DNA from: Thiohalophilus sp.
Lineage (GTDB): Bacteria > Pseudomonadota > Gammaproteobacteria > UBA6429 > Thiohalophilaceae
Length of the DNA: 64,000 nt
Assembly: GCF_034521165.1 (NCBI RefSeq)
Contig: NZ_JAXHMV010000008.1
Location: 434,001-498,000, forward strand
Direction: 5' to 3'
Shown: piece by piece, positions 38,170 through 46,997 of the stretch
Numbering within the stretch: the first letter of the stretch is position 1
Layout: each line of letters opens with the position of its first letter
Made by a program: the position numbers and the translations under genes
Notes under the pieces: model-generated
What the model saw: only the letters and a program-made list of their open reading frames with translations
Databases searched by the model: none
Told to the model about the DNA's origin: nothing

Positions 38170-38739
38170 ATGGCAGGGCAACGTAACCAGTTTCGGATCA
38201 TCGGCGGGCAGTGGCGCGGGCGCAAGCTGGGTTTTTTCCCCGCGCCCGGTTTGCGTCCGACGCCGGATCGGGTCCGTGAGACGTTGTTCAACTGGCTGGC
38301 GCCGGTGATCGACGGCGCCAGGGTGCTGGATCTGTTCGCCGGCAGCGGCGCACTCGGTTTTGAAGCCGCCTCGCGCGGGGCGGCGCAGGTTACCCTGGTG
38401 GACAGCCATCCACGGGTGGTATCGCAGTTACAACAGAATGTTCGCCTGCTACAGGCGAGCCGGATGACGATTTGCCAGTCAGAGGTGTTGCGTTACCTGG
38501 ACCGCCCGCCCGAACCCTGTGACATTGTGTTTCTCGATCCGCCCTACCAGACCCGGGTACTGGAAGACTGTTTTACCGCCCTGGAGACCGGCTGGCTGAC
38601 ACAGACGGCCTGGATCTACTTCGAACACGACAGCCACACCCAGGCGCCCAGCCTGCCGGCCCACTGGCAAGTGTTGCGCAACAAACAGGCCGGGCAGGTG
38701 GCTTACCAGCTTGCCCGTCGTCAGCCGCCGCAGGAATAA
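38170..38739 (+). CDS. rsmD: 16S rRNA (guanine966-N2)-methyltransferase RsmD
   Basis: RsmD methylates G966 of 16S rRNA in the 30S subunit. The ATG at 38170 gives 189 residues starting MAGQRNQFRIIGGQWRGRKL, the standard beginning. It has PTPDRVRETLFNWL, the SAM loop LDLFAGSGALGFEA and the catalytic FLDPPYQT. An ATG at 38146 would add eight residues. It is followed by coaD in the usual order. Confidence 0.94.
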   Translation: MAGQRNQFRIIGGQWRGRKLGFFPAPGLRPTPDRVRETLFNWLAPVIDGARVLDLFAGSGALGFEAASRGAAQVTLVDSHPRVVSQLQQNVRLLQASRMTICQSEVLRYLDRPPEPCDIVFLDPPYQTRVLEDCFTALETGWLTQTAWIYFEHDSHTQAPSLPAHWQVLRNKQAGQVAYQLARRQPPQE

Positions 38740-38810
38740 TCCTCTCCTGGCCGGGCGTGGTCGCGGCGCGGGCGACGCGTTACACTGGCACTGTTCAATC
38801 GTGGGGATAA

Positions 38811-39581
<771 letters not shown>

Positions 39582-39602
39582 CAATCCCGCTCCGCTCCTG
39601 AC

Positions 39603-39630
39603 AAAAGCCCCTTTACGGGGCTTTTTTATT
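39603..39630 (+). terminator. terminator after ferredoxin gene
   Basis: AAAAGCCCC pairs with GGGGCTTTT across a five-base loop, followed by TTATT. It ends the rsmD-coaD-ferredoxin transcript. Confidence 0.9.
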
Positions 39631-39771
39631 GGCCCTTCTGAACATCGCGCCGGGACGCACGGAAAAATTTGTTAAGCTTGAATCATAACGGCGTGGACAG
39701 CCGGGCGATTGACCGGCTTGTGCGTGTGCCGGAAGCCTGCTTCTGGATGCCTGATTTTAATGGGAGCGCTC

Positions 39772-41439
39772 ATGAAAATTCTTCGCCTGTGCCTTGTTCT
39801 TCTGGTCGCGCTGGTTGCAGCCTGTGACCGCTCGGCGCCGCCGGCTGACGCGGTGGCTTCGGCACACCCGCTGGCGACCGAAGCGGGGCTGGAGATCCTG
39901 GACGCCGGGGGCAATGCCTTCGATGCGGCGGTGGCGGTCAGCGCCACACTGGCGGTGGTCGAACCCTACAGTTCCGGGTTGGGGGGTGGTGGATTCTGGC
40001 TGCTGCATGAGGCGGACAGTGGCCGTAACATCATGCTCGACGGCCGTGAAAAAGCCCCCTTGCAGGCACACCGGGATATGTATCTGGATGAACAGGGCAA
40101 CGTGATCGACGGGCTGTCGGTGGATGGTCCGCTGGCGGCCGGGATTCCCGGTGAGCCGGCGGCCCTGGTGCATCTGGCTGAAGAGTATGGCCGCCTGCCC
40201 CTGGGTCGGTCGCTGGCGCCGGCGATTCGCGCCGCGCGCGAGGGGTTTGAGGTCACGCCCCATTACCGGCGCATGGCCGGTTTTCGCCTCGAGGTATTGC
40301 GTCGGTCGCCCGCTGCGGCCGAGGTGTTTTTGCATGACAATGAGGTGCCAGCGGCGGGGCATATCATTCGCCAGCACGATCTGGCGCAGACGCTGGAACG
40401 CCTGGCCGTTGCCGGGCGCGCCGGATTTTATCAGGGCGAGCTGGCCCGGCGTCTGGTAGAGGGGACGCGCGAGGCCGGGGGTATCTGGACGCAGGCGGAT
40501 CTGGCGCAGTACACGGTCGATGAACGCGAGCCGATCAGCGTGCGTTATGGTGATTACCGGATCATTTCCGCGCCCCCGCCTTCCTCCGGCGGCGTGGCAC
40601 TGGCGACCATGCTGAATATTCTCGAGCCCTATGAGCTGGACCGGTTAGCGGCAGTGGATCGCCAGCATCTGATCATCGAGGCCATGCGACGCGCCTATCG
40701 CGACCGGGCCGAGTATCTCGGTGATCCCGATTTTGTGGCGATGAATATCCCGCGTTTGACGGGCAAGGCCCATGCCGCGCGCCTGCGCCAGAGTATCGAG
40801 CCTGAACGGGCGACCGACAGCAGTCTGTTGCCGGCAGCGACCACGGATGAGGAGGGGAGCGATACCTCGCATTTTTCCGTACTGGATCGGGAGGGCAACC
40901 GGGTTGCGGCCACCCTGAGTATCAATTATCCGTTTGGTTCGGGCTTTATGCCGCCGGGCACCGGGGTGTTGCTCAATGACGAGATGGACGATTTCTCGGC
41001 CAAGCCGGGCGTGCCCAACGTCTATGGGCTGATCGGGGCCGAAGCGAACGCGATTGAACCGGGCAAGCGGATGCTCTCCAGTATGAGTCCGACGTTTGTC
41101 GAACACCCGGATCGCGTTGCCATTCTCGGCACACCGGGTGGCAGTCGGATTATTACCATGGTACTGCACGGCATTCTCGGTTTCACCGGGGACAAAGATG
41201 CCGCCGAAATCGTCGCCATGCCGCGTTATCATCATCAGTATCTGCCGGATCAGGTGCAGCACGAACCGGAGGCCATCGAACCCGCGCAGCGTCGGGAACT
41301 GTCCCGGCGCGGACATGTGCTGACCGAGTTGAATCATCCCTATGGCAACATGCAACTGATTATCTGGGACAAGGCGACCCGGCGCGTGAGCGCGGCCAGC
41401 GACCCGCGTGGCGAGGGCCGCGCGTCAATACGCGACTGA
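39772..41439 (+). CDS. ggt: gamma-glutamyltransferase, predicted lipoprotein
   Basis: The enzyme cleaves glutathione and other gamma-glutamyl compounds in the periplasm after self-processing. The ATG at 39772 (GGGAGCG upstream) gives 555 residues beginning with a lipoprotein signal ending in LVAAC, lipidated Cys18. Family motifs are NAFDAAVAVSATLAVVEPYSSGLGGGGFW and the nucleophile threonine in GSDTSHFSV (about Thr365), at which the precursor should split into two chains. GTPGGSRI near the end is also conserved. A lipid anchor is less usual than the soluble E. coli form. Confidence 0.93.
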   Translation: MKILRLCLVLLVALVAACDRSAPPADAVASAHPLATEAGLEILDAGGNAFDAAVAVSATLAVVEPYSSGLGGGGFWLLHEADSGRNIMLDGREKAPLQAHRDMYLDEQGNVIDGLSVDGPLAAGIPGEPAALVHLAEEYGRLPLGRSLAPAIRAAREGFEVTPHYRRMAGFRLEVLRRSPAAAEVFLHDNEVPAAGHIIRQHDLAQTLERLAVAGRAGFYQGELARRLVEGTREAGGIWTQADLAQYTVDEREPISVRYGDYRIISAPPPSSGGVALATMLNILEPYELDRLAAVDRQHLIIEAMRRAYRDRAEYLGDPDFVAMNIPRLTGKAHAARLRQSIEPERATDSSLLPAATTDEEGSDTSHFSVLDREGNRVAATLSINYPFGSGFMPPGTGVLLNDEMDDFSAKPGVPNVYGLIGAEANAIEPGKRMLSSMSPTFVEHPDRVAILGTPGGSRIITMVLHGILGFTGDKDAAEIVAMPRYHHQYLPDQVQHEPEAIEPAQRRELSRRGHVLTELNHPYGNMQLIIWDKATRRVSAASDPRGEGRASIRD

Positions 41440-41489
41440 CAAGGCACTTCTGTATCGGATTGCTTCAGGTTCGCTGGTGATAAAATTTG

Positions 41490-42305
41490 TCAGTGTTGAC
41501 AATGGCTGCAATAGTAGCTGGATCGCTGACCGATTACCCGGTGGCGCAAGGCCTGGCCACACTGATGGCAGGGCTGGCACTCGCGTTCATAGACATGCAG
41601 TTGCTGGCGAAAGTAGCCGGGTTTGCCGTCGCTGGCGGTAAAATCACGCAAGGTGGTGCCGCCCTGGCGGATGGCGGCTTCCAGCACCTGCTTGATCGCT
41701 TCGACCAGTCGTTGATAACGGTCATGGGAAATACGCCCGGCGGCTCGCTGCGGATGAATGCCGGCCAGAAACAGCGCCTCATTGGCGTAGATATTTCCCA
41801 CACCGGTGACGATCTTGCTGTCCATCACAAAGGCTTTGATTGCCAGCTTGCGTCCGCGCGAACGTTGCCACAGATAATCACCGGTAAAGGCTTGTGACAG
41901 GGGTTCGGGACCGAGCGTCTTCAGCAGCTTGTGTTGCGACGGATCCGCCCGGCTCCACAACACCGCGCCAAAACGGCGCGGATCCCGCAGGCGCAGACAC
42001 TGATCGTTATCCAGAACGATATCCAGGTGATCATGTTTTTGTGTCGGCGTTGACGCCGGCAGAATGCGCAGGCTGCCGGACATGCCCAGGTGCAGGATCA
42101 GGGTGCCTTTCTCTGTGCCCAGCAACAGGTATTTGCCGCGACGCTCGATGGTTTTAAAAGTTTGTCCGGATAACAGTCCATTGAGATTGCGCGGTATCGG
42201 CCAGCGCAACTGGCGCTGGCGTACGATCACCTCGCGCACCTGGCGTCCCAGCAAATGCGGGGCGATGCCGCGACGGGTGGTTTCAACTTCGGGCAATTCA
42301 GGCAT
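41490..42305 (-). CDS. mutM: formamidopyrimidine-DNA glycosylase MutM
   Basis: MutM removes 8-oxoguanine from DNA. The 271-residue protein begins with [14 protein letters not shown], with the catalytic Pro2 and Glu3, has the beta-elimination lysine in RGKYLLL, and ends with a zinc finger, CQPCHQCG and CSHCQ. It is convergent with ggt with 50 bases between and no obvious terminator. Confidence 0.97.
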   Translation of the reverse strand: MPELPEVETTRRGIAPHLLGRQVREVIVRQRQLRWPIPRNLNGLLSGQTFKTIERRGKYLLLGTEKGTLILHLGMSGSLRILPASTPTQKHDHLDIVLDNDQCLRLRDPRRFGAVLWSRADPSQHKLLKTLGPEPLSQAFTGDYLWQRSRGRKLAIKAFVMDSKIVTGVGNIYANEALFLAGIHPQRAAGRISHDRYQRLVEAIKQVLEAAIRQGGTTLRDFTASDGKPGYFRQQLHVYERECQPCHQCGQALRHRVIGQRSSYYCSHCQH

Positions 42306-42572
42306 GAGGCTTCGGAGCAGTCTCTCTCTAAAATTTATATTATTTCACCACCAAGACACGAAGACACCAAGTAATATTTCAGGGGCAGGGTGTCTGAGTC
42401 CGGCAGTCTGTTGATTAAATGCTTTGATTTTAAGTATCAGGGTTGAAAGCCGTAGATCTTGCTGGCAGGTAGCCTGTAATCGGACCTCTAAGGGATGTAG
42501 TGTCAGGAAACGTGGTGCGCAATCTGGCCTGCGAAATCTGAAAGTTTTCTTTGTGTCTTCGTGTCTTGGTGG
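42306..42572. other. gap between DUF4340 gene and mutM bounded by inverted repeats
   Basis: The 267-base gap has no gene. It is nearly filled by a segment bracketed by CACCACCAAGACACGAAGAC (42346-42365) and its inverse around 42547-42582, the same 8-base periodic repeat design as elsewhere in the window but a different sequence. Confidence 0.55.
42343..42372. repeat. dispersed CACCAAGACACGAAG repeat, left arm
   Basis: Three eight-base units, ACCAAGAC, ACGAAGAC and ACCAAG, follow one another. The inverted partner lies 175 bases downstream. Confidence 0.65.
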
Positions 42573-42582
42573 TTAATTTCTG
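42547..42582. repeat. dispersed CACCAAGACACGAAG repeat, right arm (inverted)
   Basis: CTTTGTGTCTTCGTGTCTTG and GTGGTTAATTTC form the inverse of the left arm. The arm overlaps the last codons of the DUF4340 gene, so its end (PKTRN) may be repeat-derived. Confidence 0.65.
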
Positions 42583-43451
42583 GTTTTCGGTTGTGGTTCA
42601 GGAATCGGCTCGGGGAGTTGTAACAACTGTTGGCGGCTCTCATCGTTGATGATGTAGCGCATTCTGGCATCATGACGTAACAGGCTGTGCTGACCGTCCT
42701 TTTCCTGGAGCGTGAAGCGAACGGGGTTCTCCCGGTCTTCCAGTTGCACTTCAATGTCGGCGCTGGGCAGGCGGTCCTGCGTATAGGGTTCGAGCCGCAG
42801 GGCCTGGGCGGTGCGCCAGTTGGCGATCAGTTCGGTCAACGCATCGGCGGAATGTGACGGCTGTGGCGGTTGGGCCTGCCACTGGCCGGCTTCCAGACTG
42901 AGACGGAGATCGGGCAATGCCAGTGCGACAATCTTGCCTGCGGGGAGCGGGGCGTGGCTGAGATAACCGGTGGCCGGGCTGATGGTATGGTAGTAATGTG
43001 TATCAGCTAATAGATAAAGCCGATCGTCGATGCGGACATAGCGCTGCCTGGAAAGCGGTTCGGTATCGCCGAACTCGATGACCAGCGAGTCATTGTAAGT
43101 CAGGCTGGCGCCGGGTTGATCCAGTCCGTAGCGAGCCGGGTCCCGATCCTCCTCGAGATGGTGAGCACTGTCATACTCGGCCTGTAACAGGCGCAGCAGG
43201 GCCTGAACGCGATAATCGTTGGCCGCGAGGTGATAGGGTTGCTGCATGTACCAGATCCCCTGTTCCTTATATAAAGTCACCGGTTCCTGATCACGTCGTT
43301 GCAACCGGATCTGGTTGACGTTATCCGGCGCCAGATCGGTCAACGGCCGGGGCGTCGGGGTATCCGGCTCGTCCGGGGTGCGGCTGACCAGCAGCACCAG
43401 GATGATGACGGTGACCAGGAGGGCCAGGTTGAGCAGCAGGCGGGCACGCAT
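42573..43451 (-). CDS. DUF4340 domain protein of Gld-like ABC operon
   Basis: The 292-residue protein has an N-terminal membrane helix (LLLNLALLVTVIILVLLV) and a periplasmic region containing IRLQRRDQEPVTLYKEQGIWYM and RYGLDQPGASLTYND, the DUF4340 pattern. It is the last gene of a four-gene operon and overlaps the GldG-like gene by one base. Proteins of this family accompany Gld-type ABC exporters, but the exported substrate is unknown. Confidence 0.8.
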   Translation of the reverse strand: MRARLLLNLALLVTVIILVLLVSRTPDEPDTPTPRPLTDLAPDNVNQIRLQRRDQEPVTLYKEQGIWYMQQPYHLAANDYRVQALLRLLQAEYDSAHHLEEDRDPARYGLDQPGASLTYNDSLVIEFGDTEPLSRQRYVRIDDRLYLLADTHYYHTISPATGYLSHAPLPAGKIVALALPDLRLSLEAGQWQAQPPQPSHSADALTELIANWRTAQALRLEPYTQDRLPSADIEVQLEDRENPVRFTLQEKDGQHSLLRHDARMRYIINDESRQQLLQLPEPIPEPQPKTRN

Positions 43452-44812
43452 CAGGGTTTACGCCGCTGCCACCAGATGTACAGGCCGTAGCCGAGCAGCA
43501 GTAACGGCAGACCGAACAGGAACAGCAGACCGAGGATCGACCAGGTGGTCGAATTCAGGCTCAGATCGGTATCCGGTGCGGCGCGGGCCGGAATATCAAT
43601 GAAGCGGTCGTCATGGCTCAGCCAGTTGACAATGTTATAGCCCAGATCCTGGTTGCCCTGATTGCCCAGATAGGCGTTGGTAAGAAAATCGCCGTCGCCC
43701 AGTACCACGATGCGTTGTTCGCCCTGCTGCGCTTGCGGCGTACGACTCAACGCCACACCGATCTGCAACGGACCGGCGGTATCCTCGTCGGCGTCGTAGT
43801 TGATTACGCCATCCAGTTCTCCCGTCTCCGACCAGCTGCGTGGCACGGTTTCCAGCAGCGGGCTGATCTCGAAATTCTCCGTCTCGCCGATTTCAATGCC
43901 GGCCGCACGCGGGAACAGGGTCATGAAGCGAAAGTCGCGGGTCACCGGATGGTCGCTGGCGCTGTAATCGGCCACCACGGCAAACGTCGGATCATTGATC
44001 CCGAGCATCCGGGTAGACGGATCGACAATCGTTCCGTCGACAAATGTCAGACCGAGATCCGCCAGCAGGGGCTGCAGTCCATACAGCTTGCCGGGATCGT
44101 GTAACCAGAGCAGATTGCCGCCCTGACGCACGTACTCGCGGATCAGGGTCACTTCACCGGGCAGGTAATCGAGTTGCGGGCCGGCGATGACCAGCGCGGC
44201 GGTGTCGTCCGGAATTTCGGGATTATCGCTCAGCTTCAGGCTGCTGGTCCTGATTCCCTTGCTGTGCAGATGGCGGGTAAACTGGCCGTAATCATGATTG
44301 GCCTGACCCTGCGGCTGACGTTCGCCGTGGCCGGCGACAAACACCAGATGTTTCTCACCGCTGCGCAGCAGTTGCTGCAGGGTGTTGGTCAGGCTCTCTT
44401 CACTGAGATTGCGTACATGCTCGGTCCGGTCGTTATAGGTGACGACCAGCTCACCATCGACGCTGATATTATATTCACGGGTCATATCCGGTTCGGTATC
44501 CGGATTGATATAGCGAACACGAATCTCGTCCTTGTGTTGCCGGTAACGCTCGAGCATGTCGGCAATGTTGCGTCGGGTGGAGACCATGTTGCCGGAGCGG
44601 GCAAAGGCAATAATCTCGATGGGATCGTCCATGCGCTCCAGCAGTTTGACCGTGGCGTCGGACAGGGTATGGCGCCCCGAGGCCGTCCAGTCGCTTTCAT
44701 AGTTGTAATGCAGACTCAGCCAGGCGAGCAGGCCGATGACAGTCAGAAACAACACGACAAACAGAATGTTTTGAATGCGAACCTGTAAGCGACTTCGGGA
44801 GGTAACCTGCAT
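43451..44812 (-). CDS. GldG-like ABC transporter auxiliary protein
   Basis: The 453-residue protein has an N-terminal helix (ILFVVLFLTVIGLLAWLSL), a large periplasmic domain and a C-terminal helix (WSILGLLFLFGLPLLLLGYG). Segments WTASGRHTLSDATVKLLERM and LVFVAGHGERQPQGQANHDY match the GldG/ABC-auxiliary family. It acts with the ABC permease and ATPase encoded upstream. In gliding Bacteroidetes the complex supports motility; here the role is unknown. Confidence 0.85.
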   Translation of the reverse strand: MQVTSRSRLQVRIQNILFVVLFLTVIGLLAWLSLHYNYESDWTASGRHTLSDATVKLLERMDDPIEIIAFARSGNMVSTRRNIADMLERYRQHKDEIRVRYINPDTEPDMTREYNISVDGELVVTYNDRTEHVRNLSEESLTNTLQQLLRSGEKHLVFVAGHGERQPQGQANHDYGQFTRHLHSKGIRTSSLKLSDNPEIPDDTAALVIAGPQLDYLPGEVTLIREYVRQGGNLLWLHDPGKLYGLQPLLADLGLTFVDGTIVDPSTRMLGINDPTFAVVADYSASDHPVTRDFRFMTLFPRAAGIEIGETENFEISPLLETVPRSWSETGELDGVINYDADEDTAGPLQIGVALSRTPQAQQGEQRIVVLGDGDFLTNAYLGNQGNQDLGYNIVNWLSHDDRFIDIPARAAPDTDLSLNSTTWSILGLLFLFGLPLLLLGYGLYIWWQRRKP

Positions 44813-44830
44813 ACGGATCCCAATCCTGCG

Positions 44831-45592
44831 TTAGTGTTGCAACCGGTCGGCATCCAGGCGACGGATACCAAGGACCAGAAAGACGGTAATGAACAGCAGA
44901 AAATAAACGATGTCGGCGCTGTTGAAGATGCCCTGACTGAGTGATTCAAAATGGCGCAGAATGGACAGGTACTCCAGCAGCCCGCTGGTGACACCGTCGC
45001 CGACCTGATCGCCGGCCCAGTCGATGATCCACAGCAACAGCAGCACGCCGAAGGTGCTGATCGCGGCAATGGTCGGTTGCACTGTCAGGGTGGAGAGAAA
45101 CAGGCCAACGGCAGCAAAGCAGGCCACCAGCAAGATCAGCCCCAGCAGCATGGCCAGCAACAGGCCGGTGTCCAGCGGGCCGCCAAACATCAGCGCCAGT
45201 GGCATCAGGCTGATCATCAGGCAGGCAAGTAGTAAAAAGCCAAGCAGGCCGAGGTATTTGCCCAGAACGATCTCGGTCATCGATACCGGTGCGCTGAACA
45301 ACAACGCGATACTGCGATTACGTCGCTCCTCGCTGATAATGCGCATGGTCAACAGCGGCACCACCATCATGAAAATAAACGCGGCACTGCCGTAAACCTG
45401 GGCGACCACCAGTTCGGTGGCGCCGGGCGGGGACTCCAGGCTCTGCAGTTGCGGCTGCAAAGTGATGAAATCATTCAACGCGGTCAAAAACAGATAGGCG
45501 AGAATAAATTGCATCACCGCCAGAATCGCCCAGGCCAGGGGCGACAGAAACAGGGTACGTAATTCCCGTTGTGCGAGGGTCAGGACCATCAT
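44831..45592 (-). CDS. ABC-2 type permease (GldF-like)
   Basis: The 253-residue protein has six membrane helices and the conserved MRIISEERRNRSIALLFSAPVSMTEIVLGK loop of ABC-2 permeases. Its start overlaps the ATPase stop by four bases. It should form the membrane channel of the exporter with the GldG-like and DUF4340 proteins. Confidence 0.9.
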   Translation of the reverse strand: MMVLTLAQRELRTLFLSPLAWAILAVMQFILAYLFLTALNDFITLQPQLQSLESPPGATELVVAQVYGSAAFIFMMVVPLLTMRIISEERRNRSIALLFSAPVSMTEIVLGKYLGLLGFLLLACLMISLMPLALMFGGPLDTGLLLAMLLGLILLVACFAAVGLFLSTLTVQPTIAAISTFGVLLLLWIIDWAGDQVGDGVTSGLLEYLSILRHFESLSQGIFNSADIVYFLLFITVFLVLGIRRLDADRLQH

Positions 45593-46542
45593 GCGGCATG
45601 CCCCTCCGCTATAGCCTGCTCGGAACTGGTGATCTCGACAAAGATCTGCTCCAGGGTCTTGTATTCCGGGCTCAGTTCGAACAATCCCCAGCTTTTGGCG
45701 ACAGCCTGTTCGGCGATCGCTTCGGCCGGTGTCTGTTCGCTGGCGTGAAACAGCCGGAAACGGTGATTGTCCAGCGCCTGGACTTCGGTGATCGCCGGCA
45801 GGGCGGCCAGTTCCGTTTCGGCCGGTGGCTGATGCAGTCCGAGGATCAGGCTGCTCGAGTCCCTGCGGCGATTGAGATTCTCAATGTTATCGCTGAACAC
45901 CAGATGGCCGCGATTGATGATCTGTACCCGATCACAGGTCATCTGGACTTCGGGCAGGATATGGGTGGAGAGAATCACGCCATGATCCTCGCCCAGTTCC
46001 CGGATCAGACGGCGGATCTCGCGGATCTGGATCGGATCCAGTCCCACGGTCGGTTCATCCAGCACCACCACCGGCGGTGAATGAATGATGGCCTGGGCAA
46101 TGCCGACCCGTTGCTGATAGCCCTTGGACAGATTGTTAATCAGACGTCGACCGACCTGCTCCAGACCGCAACGCTGCTTGGCGCGCTCCACGGCCTGGCT
46201 AACCGCGTTTCGCCGGATACGGTTGAGCCGCGCGCAAAACTGGAGATATTCGTCTACCGTGAGTTCCCGGTACAACGGCGGTTGTTCCGGCAGATAGCCG
46301 ATCAGGGCCTTGGCCTGTTTGGGATTATCCAGCAAATCGATCCCGTTGATCAGAATGCGGCCACTGCTCGGGGCGAGATTGCCGGTGAGCATCTGCATGG
46401 TCGAGGTTTTGCCGGCCCCGTTGGGTCCCAGAAAGCCCAGGACCTCGCCGCGCGCCAGTTCAAAACTGACATCGTTCACGGCGGTCAGACCGGCATAACG
46501 CCGGTAAAGATGTTTGACACTGATCAGATTGTCATTCGACAT
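45589..46542 (-). CDS. ABC transporter ATP-binding protein (GldA-like)
   Basis: The 317-residue protein has Walker A GPNGAGKTS, signature LSKGYQQRVG and Walker B VVVLDEPTVGLDP, then a C-terminal regulatory domain of about 90 residues. The subfamily is the multidrug/Gld-like exporters that pair with ABC-2 permeases. It is the first gene of the four-gene minus-strand operon. Confidence 0.92.
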   Translation of the reverse strand: MSNDNLISVKHLYRRYAGLTAVNDVSFELARGEVLGFLGPNGAGKTSTMQMLTGNLAPSSGRILINGIDLLDNPKQAKALIGYLPEQPPLYRELTVDEYLQFCARLNRIRRNAVSQAVERAKQRCGLEQVGRRLINNLSKGYQQRVGIAQAIIHSPPVVVLDEPTVGLDPIQIREIRRLIRELGEDHGVILSTHILPEVQMTCDRVQIINRGHLVFSDNIENLNRRRDSSSLILGLHQPPAETELAALPAITEVQALDNHRFRLFHASEQTPAEAIAEQAVAKSWGLFELSPEYKTLEQIFVEITSSEQAIAEGHAA

Positions 46543-46997
46543 GCGGATAAACGCTAACCGGTATTATTATTCGGTATGGGAACTGGCCTGAAATTATAAG
46601 CTTCTGCGCCGTGCTGACAAGCCCGCATTGAGGCTTTGGCCAATCAATTCACCTTTATTTTGACTGGCGTTAGCGCAGTTGGTTCAATCCCGGCCGGAAA
46701 CGATGACGACGGGTTCTGCAACTGAATAACTGTTCCTGAAAAGTGCTCAGAGGTGCAGGTCAGGTTGTGCGTATCAGCAGGGGTATCACGCAGGCTAACG
46801 CCAGCGTGACCTGCAGAATTAGCCAGAGTATAAGGTATGTATGAATTTGGAACAGTTATTCAGTGATGCACAGGGAATCCAATGACAGCCTGGCGAGGCC
46901 TCACGTTAAGCAGGGGGCATCGGACAATAATCATGACACAGCGTGATTGCCGCGGGATGCTACAATGGCGCCCGAATCTGGACGGGGCAGTTTATCC
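46543..46997. other. 455-base intergenic region with three inverted repeats
   Basis: No supported gene. Three inverted repeats occur: CTGGCGTTAG (46664-46673) with CTAACGCCAG (46795-46804); the 15-base perfect pair CTGAATAACTGTTCC (46722-46736) with GGAACAGTTATTCAG (46849-46863); and TGCAGGTCA (46754-46762) with TGACCTGCA (46807-46815). The third lies within the second, while the first crosses both. The region must also hold the promoters of the ABC operon and the hydantoinase gene. Confidence 0.6.

Noticed and set aside
46661..46720. tRNA-like sequence TAGCGCAGTTGGTTCAATCCC
   Set aside because: D-arm and T-arm resemblance only; no acceptor stem or anticodon arm can be paired.
46664..46804. 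Possible integron attC site (GTTAG and CTAAC ends)
   Set aside because: The ends are in the reverse order from attC (GTTAG first, CTAAC last) and there is no integrase or gene cassette.
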